DNA from: Bacteroidales bacterium UBA4116
GTDB lineage: Bacteria; Bacteroidota; Bacteroidia; Bacteroidales; Tannerellaceae
DNA: 64,000 nucleotides
Assembly (NCBI GenBank): GCA_002381645.1
Contig: DFXE01000001.1
Location: 311,479 to 375,478 of the forward strand
Reading direction: 5' to 3'
Positions 34,204 to 43,287 of this stretch are shown in pieces; positions within the stretch are counted from its first letter, which is position 1; each line of letters begins with the position of its first letter. The notes under the pieces were generated by a model. That model made no database searches. It was not told where the DNA came from and saw only the letters and a program-made list of their open reading frames with translations. A program made the translations under genes and the position numbers.

Positions 34204-37017
34204 TTACGGCTCCATTACGACTTCAATACTATTTCCCTGATTCAATAAAGTCCGCGCAAATGCCTGAATATTTGCCGGAGTGATACTGTTCAGTATATTA
34301 TTGTAACGGGTATGGGTATCAAAGTTTTTGTAATAATAATGATTCAATGTGCTGAGCCAATAACTGTTTTCCTGTAATTGCTCGTCATGGCGCTTGCGCA
34401 TATTATCCTTAGTTTTCTCAAAGTCTTCCGTGCGAGGTCCTGAATTGGCAATATTCCAGAGTTCTTCGCGTACGATTGTATTCATCCTTTCACGTTTATC
34501 GGGATCGGTATCGAAATAACTTTGTAATACGGTTTGCCCTTCGGGAAATGAACCCACATAGGCAAAGGTTTGTACGCCATAAGTACCTCCTTCGTCCTGA
34601 CGCACCTTTTCCATATAAACAATATCCATAATCTGCTTAAACATGGTAGCGGTTATGATGTTTTCAAGATTATATTCCATTTGTCCGGAGAAAAGATTGA
34701 TAACTGTAGACTTGGGCGTTTCCATCTCTCGGTTGAATATATTTACATAATCTCCTTCGCGTAAATCCGGCACATTCGACTCATTCGGTTTCTCTATCCG
34801 GTTTAAAGACGGTAAAGCCGCAAGGTATTGTTCAATCAGCGGTCGCATAGCTTCTATATCCAGATTACCTACAAATGAAAACACAAAATCGGAAGCGTCG
34901 GCAAAACGGTCTTTATACATTTCCATAATACGCGCATAACTTATATGATCCAGATCTTCAATCTGAATCCGTTTGGTCCGCGGATTGTCACCGTACATGG
35001 CTTTTGTTACCGTATCCCCGAATGCGACCATCGGATTTAATTCAAGGTTTTGTAATTGTGCTCTTGTACGGTTGATGTATGAGGCATACGCTTCATCGTC
35101 TATGCGGGGAGCAGTAAAGTTTAAATAAATGAGTTCGAACATGGTTTTAATATCTCCTGGTGTGGAAGAACCGCTAATGTCTTCACTATCCTGACTAACA
35201 GTTGTCTGGACAGATACTTTTTTCCCCGCCAACACTTTGCCCAGGTCAATTGCCGAAAAGTTACCCAGTCCACCTAAACTACTTACGCTGTTAAGCATCT
35301 TCAGGTTGGTACTTTCTTCACTTCCATATAAAGAAGTTCCCCCGGGGCTGGTACCTACCATAATAATTTCATCTTTCTTGAAATCGGTATGTTTCAACGC
35401 TACTTTAACGCCGTTACTCAATGTCATTACCGTCGTACCCAATAAAGGATCTTCTTTGGTTTCTACAATTCTACCCGGTGCGGGAAGTTCGGGAATTAAC
35501 GGCTCGTCGGATACCGTTTCTTCATAAGGTTGTATATCCGACTGGACAGCTGTCTGGTACATGCTAAGCAACTCTTCTTCAGTGGGATAAACTAAACCAT
35601 CCTTTTCAGGCCCTGTCAGTGATATAACCAGATTATGGTCGCCGATGATTTGCTGCATGTATTCGTTTATCTGTTCCACTGTTATAGCCGGTGCGATCTG
35701 ATTGATCAGGGTATATTCCATTTCAATCCCGGGAATATATCCTCCGTTGGTAAAATGCGAAACATACTCATTGGTATAAGCACGGTTACGCTGATTCTCC
35801 CTTTCGTTATAAGCGGATTCGTATTCCTTTAATATATTGATGCGGGCCCTTTCATATTCGGAAGCTGTAAAACCGAATTTGCGCGCTCTTTCGGTTTCAA
35901 CAGCAAGGGTATTAAGAGCGCGGTCTATTTGCCCGTCTTTTGCCACCGCAGCACTTGTCCAGGCTCCTTTGGTATTCGATATAAAATAATCGCCATCATA
36001 TGCCGTAGCATAAACATAAGGAGGATCTGCCTGTTGCAATAGTTCGTTCAGACGCTCGTTCACTATCGTGGAAGTTACGCTCTGCATATAATCGTTTACT
36101 AATCCCGCAATGGTAGAACGGTATTCCAAAGGCATTTTATCGTGTTTGTAAAATAAATACAGGATCGTGTTGGACGCTTCCTTATCCGTAGCGATAGAGA
36201 CAAGCGGCTCTTCATTATCCGGAACAGGATATAGGGTTCGCGGGGAGGGGTTCACAGGAGCAGGAATGTCGGTAAACATTCTTTTTATGGTCTGTTCTAC
36301 GTTATCAACATCAATATCGCCGACAACAATAATCGCCTGTAAGTCCGGACGGTACCATTTGTGATAGTAATCGCTAAGTTCCTGTGGTTTGAAATTATTG
36401 ATCACATCAATAGTACCGATCGGTAAACGGTTGGCATACTGGCTACCGGGATACATTTTAGGTAATTGCTGTTCCCAAAGGCGCATTTGTGCATCCTGAC
36501 CGGTTCTCCATTCTTCACGGATAACCCCCCTCTCTTTTTCAATCAGTGAATCACTCAGGGTAATAAAGCTTGACCAGTCATGTAAGATCAATAAAGCGGA
36601 ATCGACAACTCCCTGTCTGTTTACAGGTACATTCATCAATTTATATACCGTACGGTCAAAACCGGTTTCAGCATTTAAGTTCTCCCCCATACGCATTCCG
36701 ATACTTTCCGTATAATCGATAATACCGTCGCCCGGGAAATTCTTGCTTCCGTGGAAAGCCATATGCTCTAAAAAGTGGGCTAATCCACGCTGATTTTCTT
36801 CTTCCAGTATTGAACCTACATTCTGGGCGATAAAGAAATCAGCACGTTCTTTAGGCATATCATTATGCCGTATATAATAAGTCAATCCGTTTTCCAGTTT
36901 TCCATACCTTACATTCGGATCAATGGGTAATGGCACAAGTTCTTCCTGGGCAGAAAGTTTCATCAATCCTATGAAGCTGATGAATATGGACAAAATAAAA
37001 AATGATCTTGTTTTCAT
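34204..37017 (-). CDS. M16-family zinc metalloprotease (PqqL-like)
   Basis: A 937-residue protein with a signal peptide (cleavage near LSA, residue 23), so periplasmic or outer-membrane associated. The first half has the inverted zinc motif HFLEH (His81, Glu84, His85), with the third ligand Glu162 in KERGVI. The second half (from about 510, GTTVMTLSNGVKVALKH) has the same fold without the motif, as in two-domain M16 proteins. The length is typical of the PqqL/insulinase-like group in Bacteroidetes. It probably degrades peptides in the envelope. A -7 element lies 26 bases upstream. Neighbours suggest no specific substrate. Confidence 0.92.
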   Translation of the reverse strand: MKTRSFFILSIFISFIGLMKLSAQEELVPLPIDPNVRYGKLENGLTYYIRHNDMPKERADFFIAQNVGSILEEENQRGLAHFLEHMAFHGSKNFPGDGIIDYTESIGMRMGENLNAETGFDRTVYKLMNVPVNRQGVVDSALLILHDWSSFITLSDSLIEKERGVIREEWRTGQDAQMRLWEQQLPKMYPGSQYANRLPIGTIDVINNFKPQELSDYYHKWYRPDLQAIIVVGDIDVDNVEQTIKRMFTDIPAPVNPSPRTLYPVPDNEEPLVSIATDKEASNTILYLFYKHDKMPLEYRSTIAGLVNDYMQSVTSTIVNERLNELLQQADPPYVYATAYDGDYFISNTKGAWTSAAVAKDGQIDRALNTLAVETERARKFGFTASEYERARINILKEYESAYNERENQRNRAYTNEYVSHFTNGGYIPGIEMEYTLINQIAPAITVEQINEYMQQIIGDHNLVISLTGPEKDGLVYPTEEELLSMYQTAVQSDIQPYEETVSDEPLIPELPAPGRIVETKEDPLLGTTVMTLSNGVKVALKHTDFKKDEIIMVGTSPGGTSLYGSEESTNLKMLNSVSSLGGLGNFSAIDLGKVLAGKKVSVQTTVSQDSEDISGSSTPGDIKTMFELIYLNFTAPRIDDEAYASYINRTRAQLQNLELNPMVAFGDTVTKAMYGDNPRTKRIQIEDLDHISYARIMEMYKDRFADASDFVFSFVGNLDIEAMRPLIEQYLAALPSLNRIEKPNESNVPDLREGDYVNIFNREMETPKSTVINLFSGQMEYNLENIITATMFKQIMDIVYMEKVRQDEGGTYGVQTFAYVGSFPEGQTVLQSYFDTDPDKRERMNTIVREELWNIANSGPRTEDFEKTKDNMRKRHDEQLQENSYWLSTLNHYYYKNFDTHTRYNNILNSITPANIQAFARTLLNQGNSIEVVMEP

Positions 37018-37042
37018 ATTTCAAATATTTAAATACTAACCG

Positions 37043-37050
37043 CAAAGCTA
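37043..37050 (-). promoter_or_regulatory. Candidate -7 element for the M16 protease gene
   Basis: The minus strand reads TAGCTTTG (exact TAnnTTTG), 25 bases upstream of the ATG at 37017. A T-rich stretch about 20 bases further upstream could serve as -33. Confidence 0.5.
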
Positions 37051-37220
37051 ACAAAACAGATATAAAAACGGTTATATGCATCCGGCATTTTAATTCTTTA
37101 CACATTTGCAGTTAAAGAAAGCAACACTATTCATATCGTGTTTGTTGCCTGTAACTTATTAAAATTGAACTTACAACCATTTTATAAGTAAACGAAAGCG
37201 GTAATTTTTATATTATTCCG

Positions 37221-37228
37221 TAACTTTG
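37221..37228 (+). promoter_or_regulatory. Promoter -7 element of ahcY and the heptose operon
   Basis: TAACTTTG matches the -7 consensus exactly and is followed by GTA and a 31-base leader to the ATG at 37260. No internal promoter of equal quality was noticed down to 43288, so it may drive the seven genes that follow. Confidence 0.6.
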
Positions 37229-37259
37229 TACGTTTAATACAAAACATTATATTTAAGAT

Positions 37260-38678
37260 ATGTCACAATTATTTCCAACTAATCTGCCCTATAAAGTAGC
37301 AGACATGAGTTTGGCTGAATTCGGCCGCAAGGAGATTGAAATCGCCGAACACGAAATGCCGGGCCTAATGGCGCTTCGTAAGAAGTATGCAGGGAAAAAA
37401 CCGTTACAGGGCGCCCGTATAACCGGCTCATTGCATATGACGATTCAGACTGCAGTGTTAATCGAAACATTAGTTGATTTAGGCGCCGACGTACGTTGGG
37501 CAAGTTGTAATATTTTCTCTACACAGGATCATGCCGCCGCCGCAATTGCAGCAACTGGAGTTCCTGTTTTTGCCTGGAAAGGTGAAACACTGGAAGAGTA
37601 TTGGTGGTGTACGGATATGGCACTTCGTTTTCCGGAAGGTAAAGGTCCGCATATGATTGTGGATGACGGAGGCGATGCTTCGCTTTTATTTCATATGGGG
37701 TACAAAGCTGAAAATGATGCGGAAACCATAAACCGTAAAGGTAGCAACCATGAAGAACAGGTAATTTTAGATACCGTACGCCGCGTACTGGAAGAAGACA
37801 ATCAACGATGGCACCGTATGGTAGCCAAGATGAAAGGAGTTTCAGAAGAAACGACCACCGGGGTTCATCGTTTGTATCAAATGATGGAAAAAGGTGAATT
37901 ACTGGTTCCGGCCATTAATGTAAACGACTCGGTAACTAAATCCAAATTTGATAACCTCTACGGTTGCCGTGAGTCATTGGCCGACGGTATTAAACGTGCT
38001 ACAGATGTAATGATAGCTGGTAAAGTGGTGGTAGTTGCAGGTTACGGCGATGTAGGTAAAGGTTGCGCCCATTCCATGCGTTCGTACGGTGCCCGTGTAC
38101 TGGTTACTGAAATCGATCCGATATGTGCGTTACAGGCAGCTATGGAAGGGTTTGAGGTAACAACAATGGAAGAGGCCGTTAAAGAAGGAAATATTTTTGT
38201 GACGACAACCGGTAACCGCGATATCATTACAATTGAGCATATGACACAAATGCTCGATCAGGCCATTGTATGCAATATAGGACATTTTGATAATGAAATT
38301 CAAGTGGAGAAACTGGTTAATTATCCTAATATCGTACATACCAATATTAAACCGCAGGTTGATAAATATACATTCCCTAATGGTAACAGCATTTTCTTAC
38401 TTGCTGAAGGCCGTTTGGTAAACTTAGGTTGTGCTACTGGACATCCTTCTTTTGTAATGAGCAATTCTTTCACCAATCAGGTGTTGGCTCAAATCGATTT
38501 ATGGGAAATGGCTTATGAGGTAGGGGTTTACCGTTTACCTAAACGTCTGGACGAAGAGGTTGCCCGTTTACATTTAGACCGTATCGGCGTTAAACTCACG
38601 AAACTTACAGCAGAACAGGCCGACTATATAGGCGTGCCGGTAGAAGGACCTTATAAGGCGGATCATTACAGATATTAA
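37260..38678 (+). CDS. ahcY: Adenosylhomocysteinase
   Basis: A 472-residue NAD-dependent enzyme that splits S-adenosylhomocysteine into adenosine and homocysteine, clearing the product of methyltransferases. Motifs are [19 protein letters not shown] (about 53-71), [18 protein letters not shown] (about 80-97), the Rossmann loop [20 protein letters not shown] (about 258-277) and the C-terminal tail ending DHYRY. Full length with the C-terminal Lys/Tyr that reach into the partner subunit's NAD site. It is followed after 15 bases by glycosyltransferase and heptose genes on the same strand, an unusual place for this housekeeping gene. Three methyltransferase genes in the window (mnmD, FkbM type, class I) would generate its substrate. 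Confidence 0.97.
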   Translation: MSQLFPTNLPYKVADMSLAEFGRKEIEIAEHEMPGLMALRKKYAGKKPLQGARITGSLHMTIQTAVLIETLVDLGADVRWASCNIFSTQDHAAAAIAATGVPVFAWKGETLEEYWWCTDMALRFPEGKGPHMIVDDGGDASLLFHMGYKAENDAETINRKGSNHEEQVILDTVRRVLEEDNQRWHRMVAKMKGVSEETTTGVHRLYQMMEKGELLVPAINVNDSVTKSKFDNLYGCRESLADGIKRATDVMIAGKVVVVAGYGDVGKGCAHSMRSYGARVLVTEIDPICALQAAMEGFEVTTMEEAVKEGNIFVTTTGNRDIITIEHMTQMLDQAIVCNIGHFDNEIQVEKLVNYPNIVHTNIKPQVDKYTFPNGNSIFLLAEGRLVNLGCATGHPSFVMSNSFTNQVLAQIDLWEMAYEVGVYRLPKRLDEEVARLHLDRIGVKLTKLTAEQADYIGVPVEGPYKADHYRY

Positions 38679-38693
38679 AATAAACCTCATATT

Positions 38694-40253
38694 ATGAAGG
38701 AAAACACTTTAGTAAAAGATTCACGGGTACTTCTGTATACTGCGGGATTAGCTATTATTTTCGCATTGTCTTTCTCCTATATCTTCAATTCTAAAATTGA
38801 TTTGAACGGAGATAATTGCGAATATTTTATTTTAGCTACCTCTTTAGCCGGCGGTGATGGTTATTCGGATATTACACATGAGCCACCTGTTGCTTCCAAT
38901 TTATTTCCCCCGGGATACCCTGTATTAATGTCTTTTATCCGTTTTTTTACGGATAGTGTTTTCCCTCAAAAGATTTTAAACGGTATTTTTTTATTAGCAT
39001 CAGCGCTCATCTTCTTTTTCTTTATACGCAAATTCAAATTGCCGGATTCAATGGCATTTGTCGCATCCGCTGTTATATTATTAAATTATCAGGTATTGCA
39101 TTTTGCGACTATGATGATGAGTGAAATGTCATTCATGTTTTTTACGGTGCTTTCGGTATGGTTTTTATCCAAAATGGACGACGATAAACCTTTCTGGAAA
39201 GATAAATATTTTTATTTTGCCATATTATCCGTCGCGTATTGTTACCACGTACGCACACAAGGAATAGCATTAGCAGCAGCTGTCGTGGGGTTTTTCCTGT
39301 TTACAAAACGCTGGAAACAAATGATAGCTTTCGCCGGAGGATTTGCAGTTTGTCTGCTTCCGTGGATGATCCGCAATAATTTATCCGGTGTGGGCCAAAG
39401 CCGGTATTTGAGCATGATCGCCATGTCTAACCCCTGGCGGCCCGAAGAAGGAACATTAAGCTTTGGAGAATTGATAAGCCGATTTTTAGAAACTTTCACC
39501 ATGTTGGTAACAAAAGCTGTACCCAACTCAATTCTCCCCTATTTCTCTGCAGACTATAATGTGTCGACAACAGGAATGGAATGGTTGACAGCTATTATCT
39601 TATTCTCTGTTATAGGTATAGGAATGTGGCGTTTAGGTAAGTTTAAATACTTATTTTTATTTTATGTATTAGCCACTTTTGGCGTAATATCGTTATTCAG
39701 TACGCCAAGTGAAAACAGATATATTACTCCGTTACTACCCTTCCTTGAAGTGAGCCTTATGCTGGGTTTATATGCTATCCTACAATTTGCTGTTGAAAAA
39801 ATGAATATCGGGAAACAATTTTCTCCCTGGCTTTTGTGTGTAGTTGTATTTTTCTCTTTTCCAAAGCTGGAGGTATTACATGCTCAAAACAATATGCCGT
39901 TTCCTCCAAATTATCGGAACTTCTTTATTGTTGCGGAAGAAACAAAAAAACAGTTGCCCCGTAATACGGTCATTTGTTCACGTAAACCTGCTCTTTTCTA
40001 CATGTTCAGTAAAACAGCTGTAACAACCTATGCATGGACGGAGGATAATGAAGAGTTAATAAAAGGATTAATAAATAACAACGTTGATTTTGTGGTGCTT
40101 GAACAGTTAGGGTATAGTTCTACTCCCCGGTATCTGTATCCGGCTATCAGTAATAATCCGGATTTATTTATACCGGTAATGCATGTACCTGATCCTGATA
40201 CTTACCTTTTTAAATTTGAAAGAGAAAAAGCCGTTGAGAAATATAACAAATAG
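38694..40253 (+). CDS. Multi-spanning glycosyltransferase (GT39/ArnT-like)
   Basis: A 519-residue membrane protein with about 10-11 helices and a soluble C-terminal part (about 430-519). After the first helix comes DLNGDNCEYFILATSLAGG, which resembles the acidic D-x-x-YY region of polyprenol-phosphate-dependent GT-C enzymes such as ArnT/PMT. LFPPGYPVLMS and the basic MIRNNLSG follow. It probably moves a sugar from a lipid carrier onto a periplasmic acceptor. It is cotranscribed with a polyprenol-phosphate GT2-like gene 8 bases downstream, which would make the donor. The exact substrate is unknown. Confidence 0.75.
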   Translation: MKENTLVKDSRVLLYTAGLAIIFALSFSYIFNSKIDLNGDNCEYFILATSLAGGDGYSDITHEPPVASNLFPPGYPVLMSFIRFFTDSVFPQKILNGIFLLASALIFFFFIRKFKLPDSMAFVASAVILLNYQVLHFATMMMSEMSFMFFTVLSVWFLSKMDDDKPFWKDKYFYFAILSVAYCYHVRTQGIALAAAVVGFFLFTKRWKQMIAFAGGFAVCLLPWMIRNNLSGVGQSRYLSMIAMSNPWRPEEGTLSFGELISRFLETFTMLVTKAVPNSILPYFSADYNVSTTGMEWLTAIILFSVIGIGMWRLGKFKYLFLFYVLATFGVISLFSTPSENRYITPLLPFLEVSLMLGLYAILQFAVEKMNIGKQFSPWLLCVVVFFSFPKLEVLHAQNNMPFPPNYRNFFIVAEETKKQLPRNTVICSRKPALFYMFSKTAVTTYAWTEDNEELIKGLINNNVDFVVLEQLGYSSTPRYLYPAISNNPDLFIPVMHVPDPDTYLFKFEREKAVEKYNK

Positions 40254-40261
40254 GTATTTAT

Positions 40262-41008
40262 ATGATTAAGAATAAAATAGTAACTATTGTCCTGCCTGCT
40301 TATAATGCTGAACAAACATTGGAACAGACATACAATGAAATCCCTTTTGATATAGTAGATAATGTTATTCTGGTGGATGATAACAGTAAGGATAATACGA
40401 TTGAAGTAGCAAAAAAACTGGGTGTAAAATATGTGATACGCCATGATGAAAATAAAGGTTATGGCGGCAACCAAAAAACATGTTATAACAAGGCACTTGA
40501 AATAGGTTCTGATATCATTGTCATGCTTCATCCGGATTATCAATATACACCGTTACTTTTACAATCGATGATCTACCTGATCGCCAACGGAGTTTATGAG
40601 GTTGTCTTCGGTTCCCGTATATTAGGCAAAGGCGCTTTAAAGGGTGGTATGCCACTTTATAAATATATCGCCAACAGAGGCCTTACATTTATTCAAAATT
40701 TGCTGATGAGTAATAAGCTTGCTGAATACCACACCGGCTACAGGGCATATTCCGCAGAAGTTTTAAGAAGTATTCCTTTTAATAAATGTTCGGATAATTT
40801 TGTATTCGACAATGAAATCATTGCACAGATTACCGACAGAGGTTACGAAATAGCCGAGATAACTTGCCCTACCAAATATTTTAAAGAAGCTTCTTCTATT
40901 AATTTGAAAAATAGTACCATTTACGGTTTTGGCGTTTTAAAAGTTTCTTTTTTATACTTTTTAAACCGGATAGGAATTATTAATTATTCCATACTAAAAG
41001 ATAACTGA
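40262..41008 (+). CDS. GT2 glycosyltransferase, DPM1/polyprenol-phosphate type
   Basis: A 248-residue GT-A protein. The nucleotide-binding region starts VTIVLPAYNAEQTLEQT (8-24), VDDNSKDNT is near 39, and the DxD-like motif is HPDYQY (about 93-98). A conserved GSRILG follows. There is no extended C-terminal membrane domain, as in DPM1-like synthases; a hydrophobic stretch near 218-240 may contact the membrane. It probably transfers a sugar from a nucleotide donor to polyprenol phosphate for the upstream GT-C enzyme. Gaps of 8 and 7 bases on each side place it in the heptose operon. Confidence 0.82.
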   Translation: MIKNKIVTIVLPAYNAEQTLEQTYNEIPFDIVDNVILVDDNSKDNTIEVAKKLGVKYVIRHDENKGYGGNQKTCYNKALEIGSDIIVMLHPDYQYTPLLLQSMIYLIANGVYEVVFGSRILGKGALKGGMPLYKYIANRGLTFIQNLLMSNKLAEYHTGYRAYSAEVLRSIPFNKCSDNFVFDNEIIAQITDRGYEIAEITCPTKYFKEASSINLKNSTIYGFGVLKVSFLYFLNRIGIINYSILKDN

Positions 41009-41015
41009 TCATTCC

Positions 41016-42047
41016 ATGCTATACAGAAGTAAAGCTCCCTTCAGGTTAGGTATTGCAGGTGGCGGGACAGATGTTTCTCCATATTCCGACCTGTATGGCG
41101 GTGCCATTCTTAACGTAACAATCAATTTATATGCCCACGCGACGATCAGGCCTTTAAATAACGGTAAAATACGATTTCTCCATATTAATGAAAATATTGT
41201 TGAAGAATTCGATTCAACAGATAGATTACCCCTAATTGGTCCGTTGTTACTTCAACGGGGAATTTACAATTCGGTTGTGTCCAGGTTCAATGACAATCAA
41301 CCCCTATCCTTTGAATTAGTCACTTCGATGGATGTACCGTCCGGATCCGGACTGGGTACTTCATCTACTTTGGTTGTTGCCATTCTTGGGGCTTTTGGCG
41401 AATGGTTGAAACTCCCTTTAGGTAAATACGATATTGCTCATTATGCCTATGAAATAGAACGTTTGGATTTAAAAATGGCTGGTGGCAAGCAAGATCAGTA
41501 CGCAGCTACTTTCGGGGGTGTAAATTTTATGGAATTTCTTGAAGACGATAAGGTAATTGTAAATCCTTTACGTATCAGTAACAATATATTGCAGGAGTGG
41601 GCAATGAATACGGTTCTTTTTTATACCAAGCAGCAACGTTGTTCGGGGCATATTATTGAAGAACAGGTGGAAAATGTAAAAAAGAAAAACGACTCTTTGG
41701 AAGCTATGCATAAAGTGAAAGAAGAAGCATTCCGAATGAAAAACTGCTTACTGCGCGAAGAATTATGGGAGTTAGGTAAAGCATTGAATGTTAGCTGGAC
41801 GAATAAAAAAAAGATGGCCAGGCATATTTCAAATAATTTTATTGACCAGATTTATGAAACGGCGATATCGAATGGTGCTTTAGGAGGTAAAATATCCGGC
41901 GCCGGAGGAGGTGGTTTTATGTTTTTCTATTGTCCGGGAAATACATGTTACGAGGTGGCCAGTAAATTAGCAGAAATGAATATTGGTAGCATACAACAAT
42001 TTGAGTTTTCTAAAAAAGGATTGACAACCTGGAGTGTAAAAGAATAA
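41016..42047 (+). CDS. hddA: D-glycero-D-manno-heptose 7-phosphate kinase
   Basis: A 343-residue GHMP-superfamily kinase. It has the N-terminal APFRLGIAGGGTDVSPYSD (7-25), the ATP loop PSGSGLGTSSTLVVAI (about 109-124), AGGKQDQYAATFGG (about 155-168) and GKISGAGGGGFMFF (about 290-303). This is the HddA pattern; fucokinase-like relatives are longer. It adds phosphate at C1 of D-glycero-alpha-D-manno-heptose 7-phosphate to give the 1,7-bisphosphate. It is followed by a guanylyltransferase-like gene and a GmhB-like phosphatase, which complete the pathway to GDP-heptose apart from the isomerase GmhA, which was not seen in the window. Confidence 0.88.
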   Translation: MLYRSKAPFRLGIAGGGTDVSPYSDLYGGAILNVTINLYAHATIRPLNNGKIRFLHINENIVEEFDSTDRLPLIGPLLLQRGIYNSVVSRFNDNQPLSFELVTSMDVPSGSGLGTSSTLVVAILGAFGEWLKLPLGKYDIAHYAYEIERLDLKMAGGKQDQYAATFGGVNFMEFLEDDKVIVNPLRISNNILQEWAMNTVLFYTKQQRCSGHIIEEQVENVKKKNDSLEAMHKVKEEAFRMKNCLLREELWELGKALNVSWTNKKKMARHISNNFIDQIYETAISNGALGGKISGAGGGGFMFFYCPGNTCYEVASKLAEMNIGSIQQFEFSKKGLTTWSVKE

Positions 42048-42055
42048 TTACCATA

Positions 42056-42760
42056 ATGGAAGCAATTATTTTAGCCGGAGGCATGGGTACGCGACTTCAA
42101 AGCATGGTTTCCGATGTGCCAAAGTGTATGGCTCCGGTAGCAGGAAAACCATTTCTTTATTATCTGCTTAACCAACTTGAAGAAGCTGGTTTTGAACATA
42201 TCATCCTCTCATTAGGCTATAAACATGAAATGATTGAGAGATGGACCCGGTCCTATCAAACAACGCTCAAAATTTCAACTGCCATTGAAGAATGTCCTTT
42301 AGGTACAGGAGGAGCCATAAAATATACTTTAGCCAAAGCACAGCAACCGGAAGTTTTTATCCTGAACGGAGATACTTTTTTTAATGTTAGCTATAAAGAT
42401 ATGTTACAGCAACATTTGAAAACTCGTGCCGTAACAACATTGGCATTAAAAGGAATGCACGATTTCGACAGATACGGAATAGTCGAAACAGAGAGCCATT
42501 CCATGCAAATAACGGCTTTCCGTGAGAAAAGGTATTGTCAGACAGGACTTATAAATGGAGGCATTTATTTAATAAATAAGGATGCTCTGGATGGATATTC
42601 TGAAAAATTTTCATTGGAAAAGGATTATTTTGAAAAAGTCGTTTCAACCGGTATATTGTCCGGATATCAATCCTCCGGATATTTTATAGATATTGGTATT
42701 CCTGATGATTACTTAAAAGCTCAAGTCGATTTTAAAAATGGTACATACAAAACCTTATAA
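42056..42760 (+). CDS. hddC: Heptose 1-phosphate guanylyltransferase-like nucleotidyltransferase
   Basis: A 234-residue sugar-phosphate nucleotidyltransferase. The signature loop is LAGGMGTRLQSM (6-17), PKCMAPVAGKPFL lies at 23-35, a CPLGTGGAIKYTL segment near 79, and the metal-binding LNGDTFF near 101. The size and the position between hddA and a gmhB-like gene fit HddC, which joins D-glycero-D-manno-heptose 1-phosphate to GTP. Family members with other sugars look alike, so the assignment rests partly on context. Its 3' end overlaps the next gene by 23 bases. Confidence 0.85.
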   Translation: MEAIILAGGMGTRLQSMVSDVPKCMAPVAGKPFLYYLLNQLEEAGFEHIILSLGYKHEMIERWTRSYQTTLKISTAIEECPLGTGGAIKYTLAKAQQPEVFILNGDTFFNVSYKDMLQQHLKTRAVTTLALKGMHDFDRYGIVETESHSMQITAFREKRYCQTGLINGGIYLINKDALDGYSEKFSLEKDYFEKVVSTGILSGYQSSGYFIDIGIPDDYLKAQVDFKNGTYKTL

Positions 42761-43283
42761 TACTTTATTCCTTGATAGAGATGGGGTAATAAATGTTAAA
42801 CGTAAAAATGATTATGTTAAATCTATTGAGGAGTTTATCTTTATTGACGACGCGCTTAAAGCATTAACTCTATTATCTGCCGTTTTTAACCGTATAATTA
42901 TCGTAACTAATCAACGGGGTGTCGGACGAGGCTGTATGACACTGGAAAAACTAAACGAGATTCATAATTATATGATCAAAACGATCATATCGTATGGCGG
43001 CAAAATTGACAAAATCTATTATTGTAGTGAAGTGGATGATAGAAGCATGAACCGCAAGCCTAATATTGGTATGGCCTTACAGGCAAAAAAAGATTATCCT
43101 GATATTGATTTCGCCAACAGTATGATGGCAGGTGATAGTATTTCTGACATGCAGTTTGCAAACAATGCAGGTATCCAGGGAATCCTTATAGGTAATAAAT
43201 ATGATACTATTGAATTGAACGAGGTAAAAATCTGGGCAAGTTATCCCGATTTAATTTCTTTTGCTCAAGATATAACAATATAA
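42738..43283 (+). CDS. GmhB-like HAD phosphatase without the zinc loop
   Basis: A 181-residue HAD-IIIA phosphatase. The nucleophile and acid are Asp13 and Asp15 (FLDRDGVIN), TNQRGVGRG is near residue 52, and the Mg-binding MAGDSISDM is near 131. It should remove the 7-phosphate from heptose 1,7-bisphosphate. The Cys/His zinc loop of typical GmhB (C-x-H ... C-x-C before RKP) is reduced here: only one Cys remains in YYCSEVDDRSMNRKP. Members without zinc do occur, so activity is still likely. The start at 42738 lies inside hddC, overlapping by 23 bases. Confidence 0.8.
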   Translation: MVHTKPYNTLFLDRDGVINVKRKNDYVKSIEEFIFIDDALKALTLLSAVFNRIIIVTNQRGVGRGCMTLEKLNEIHNYMIKTIISYGGKIDKIYYCSEVDDRSMNRKPNIGMALQAKKDYPDIDFANSMMAGDSISDMQFANNAGIQGILIGNKYDTIELNEVKIWASYPDLISFAQDITI

Positions 43284-43287
43284 GTTT

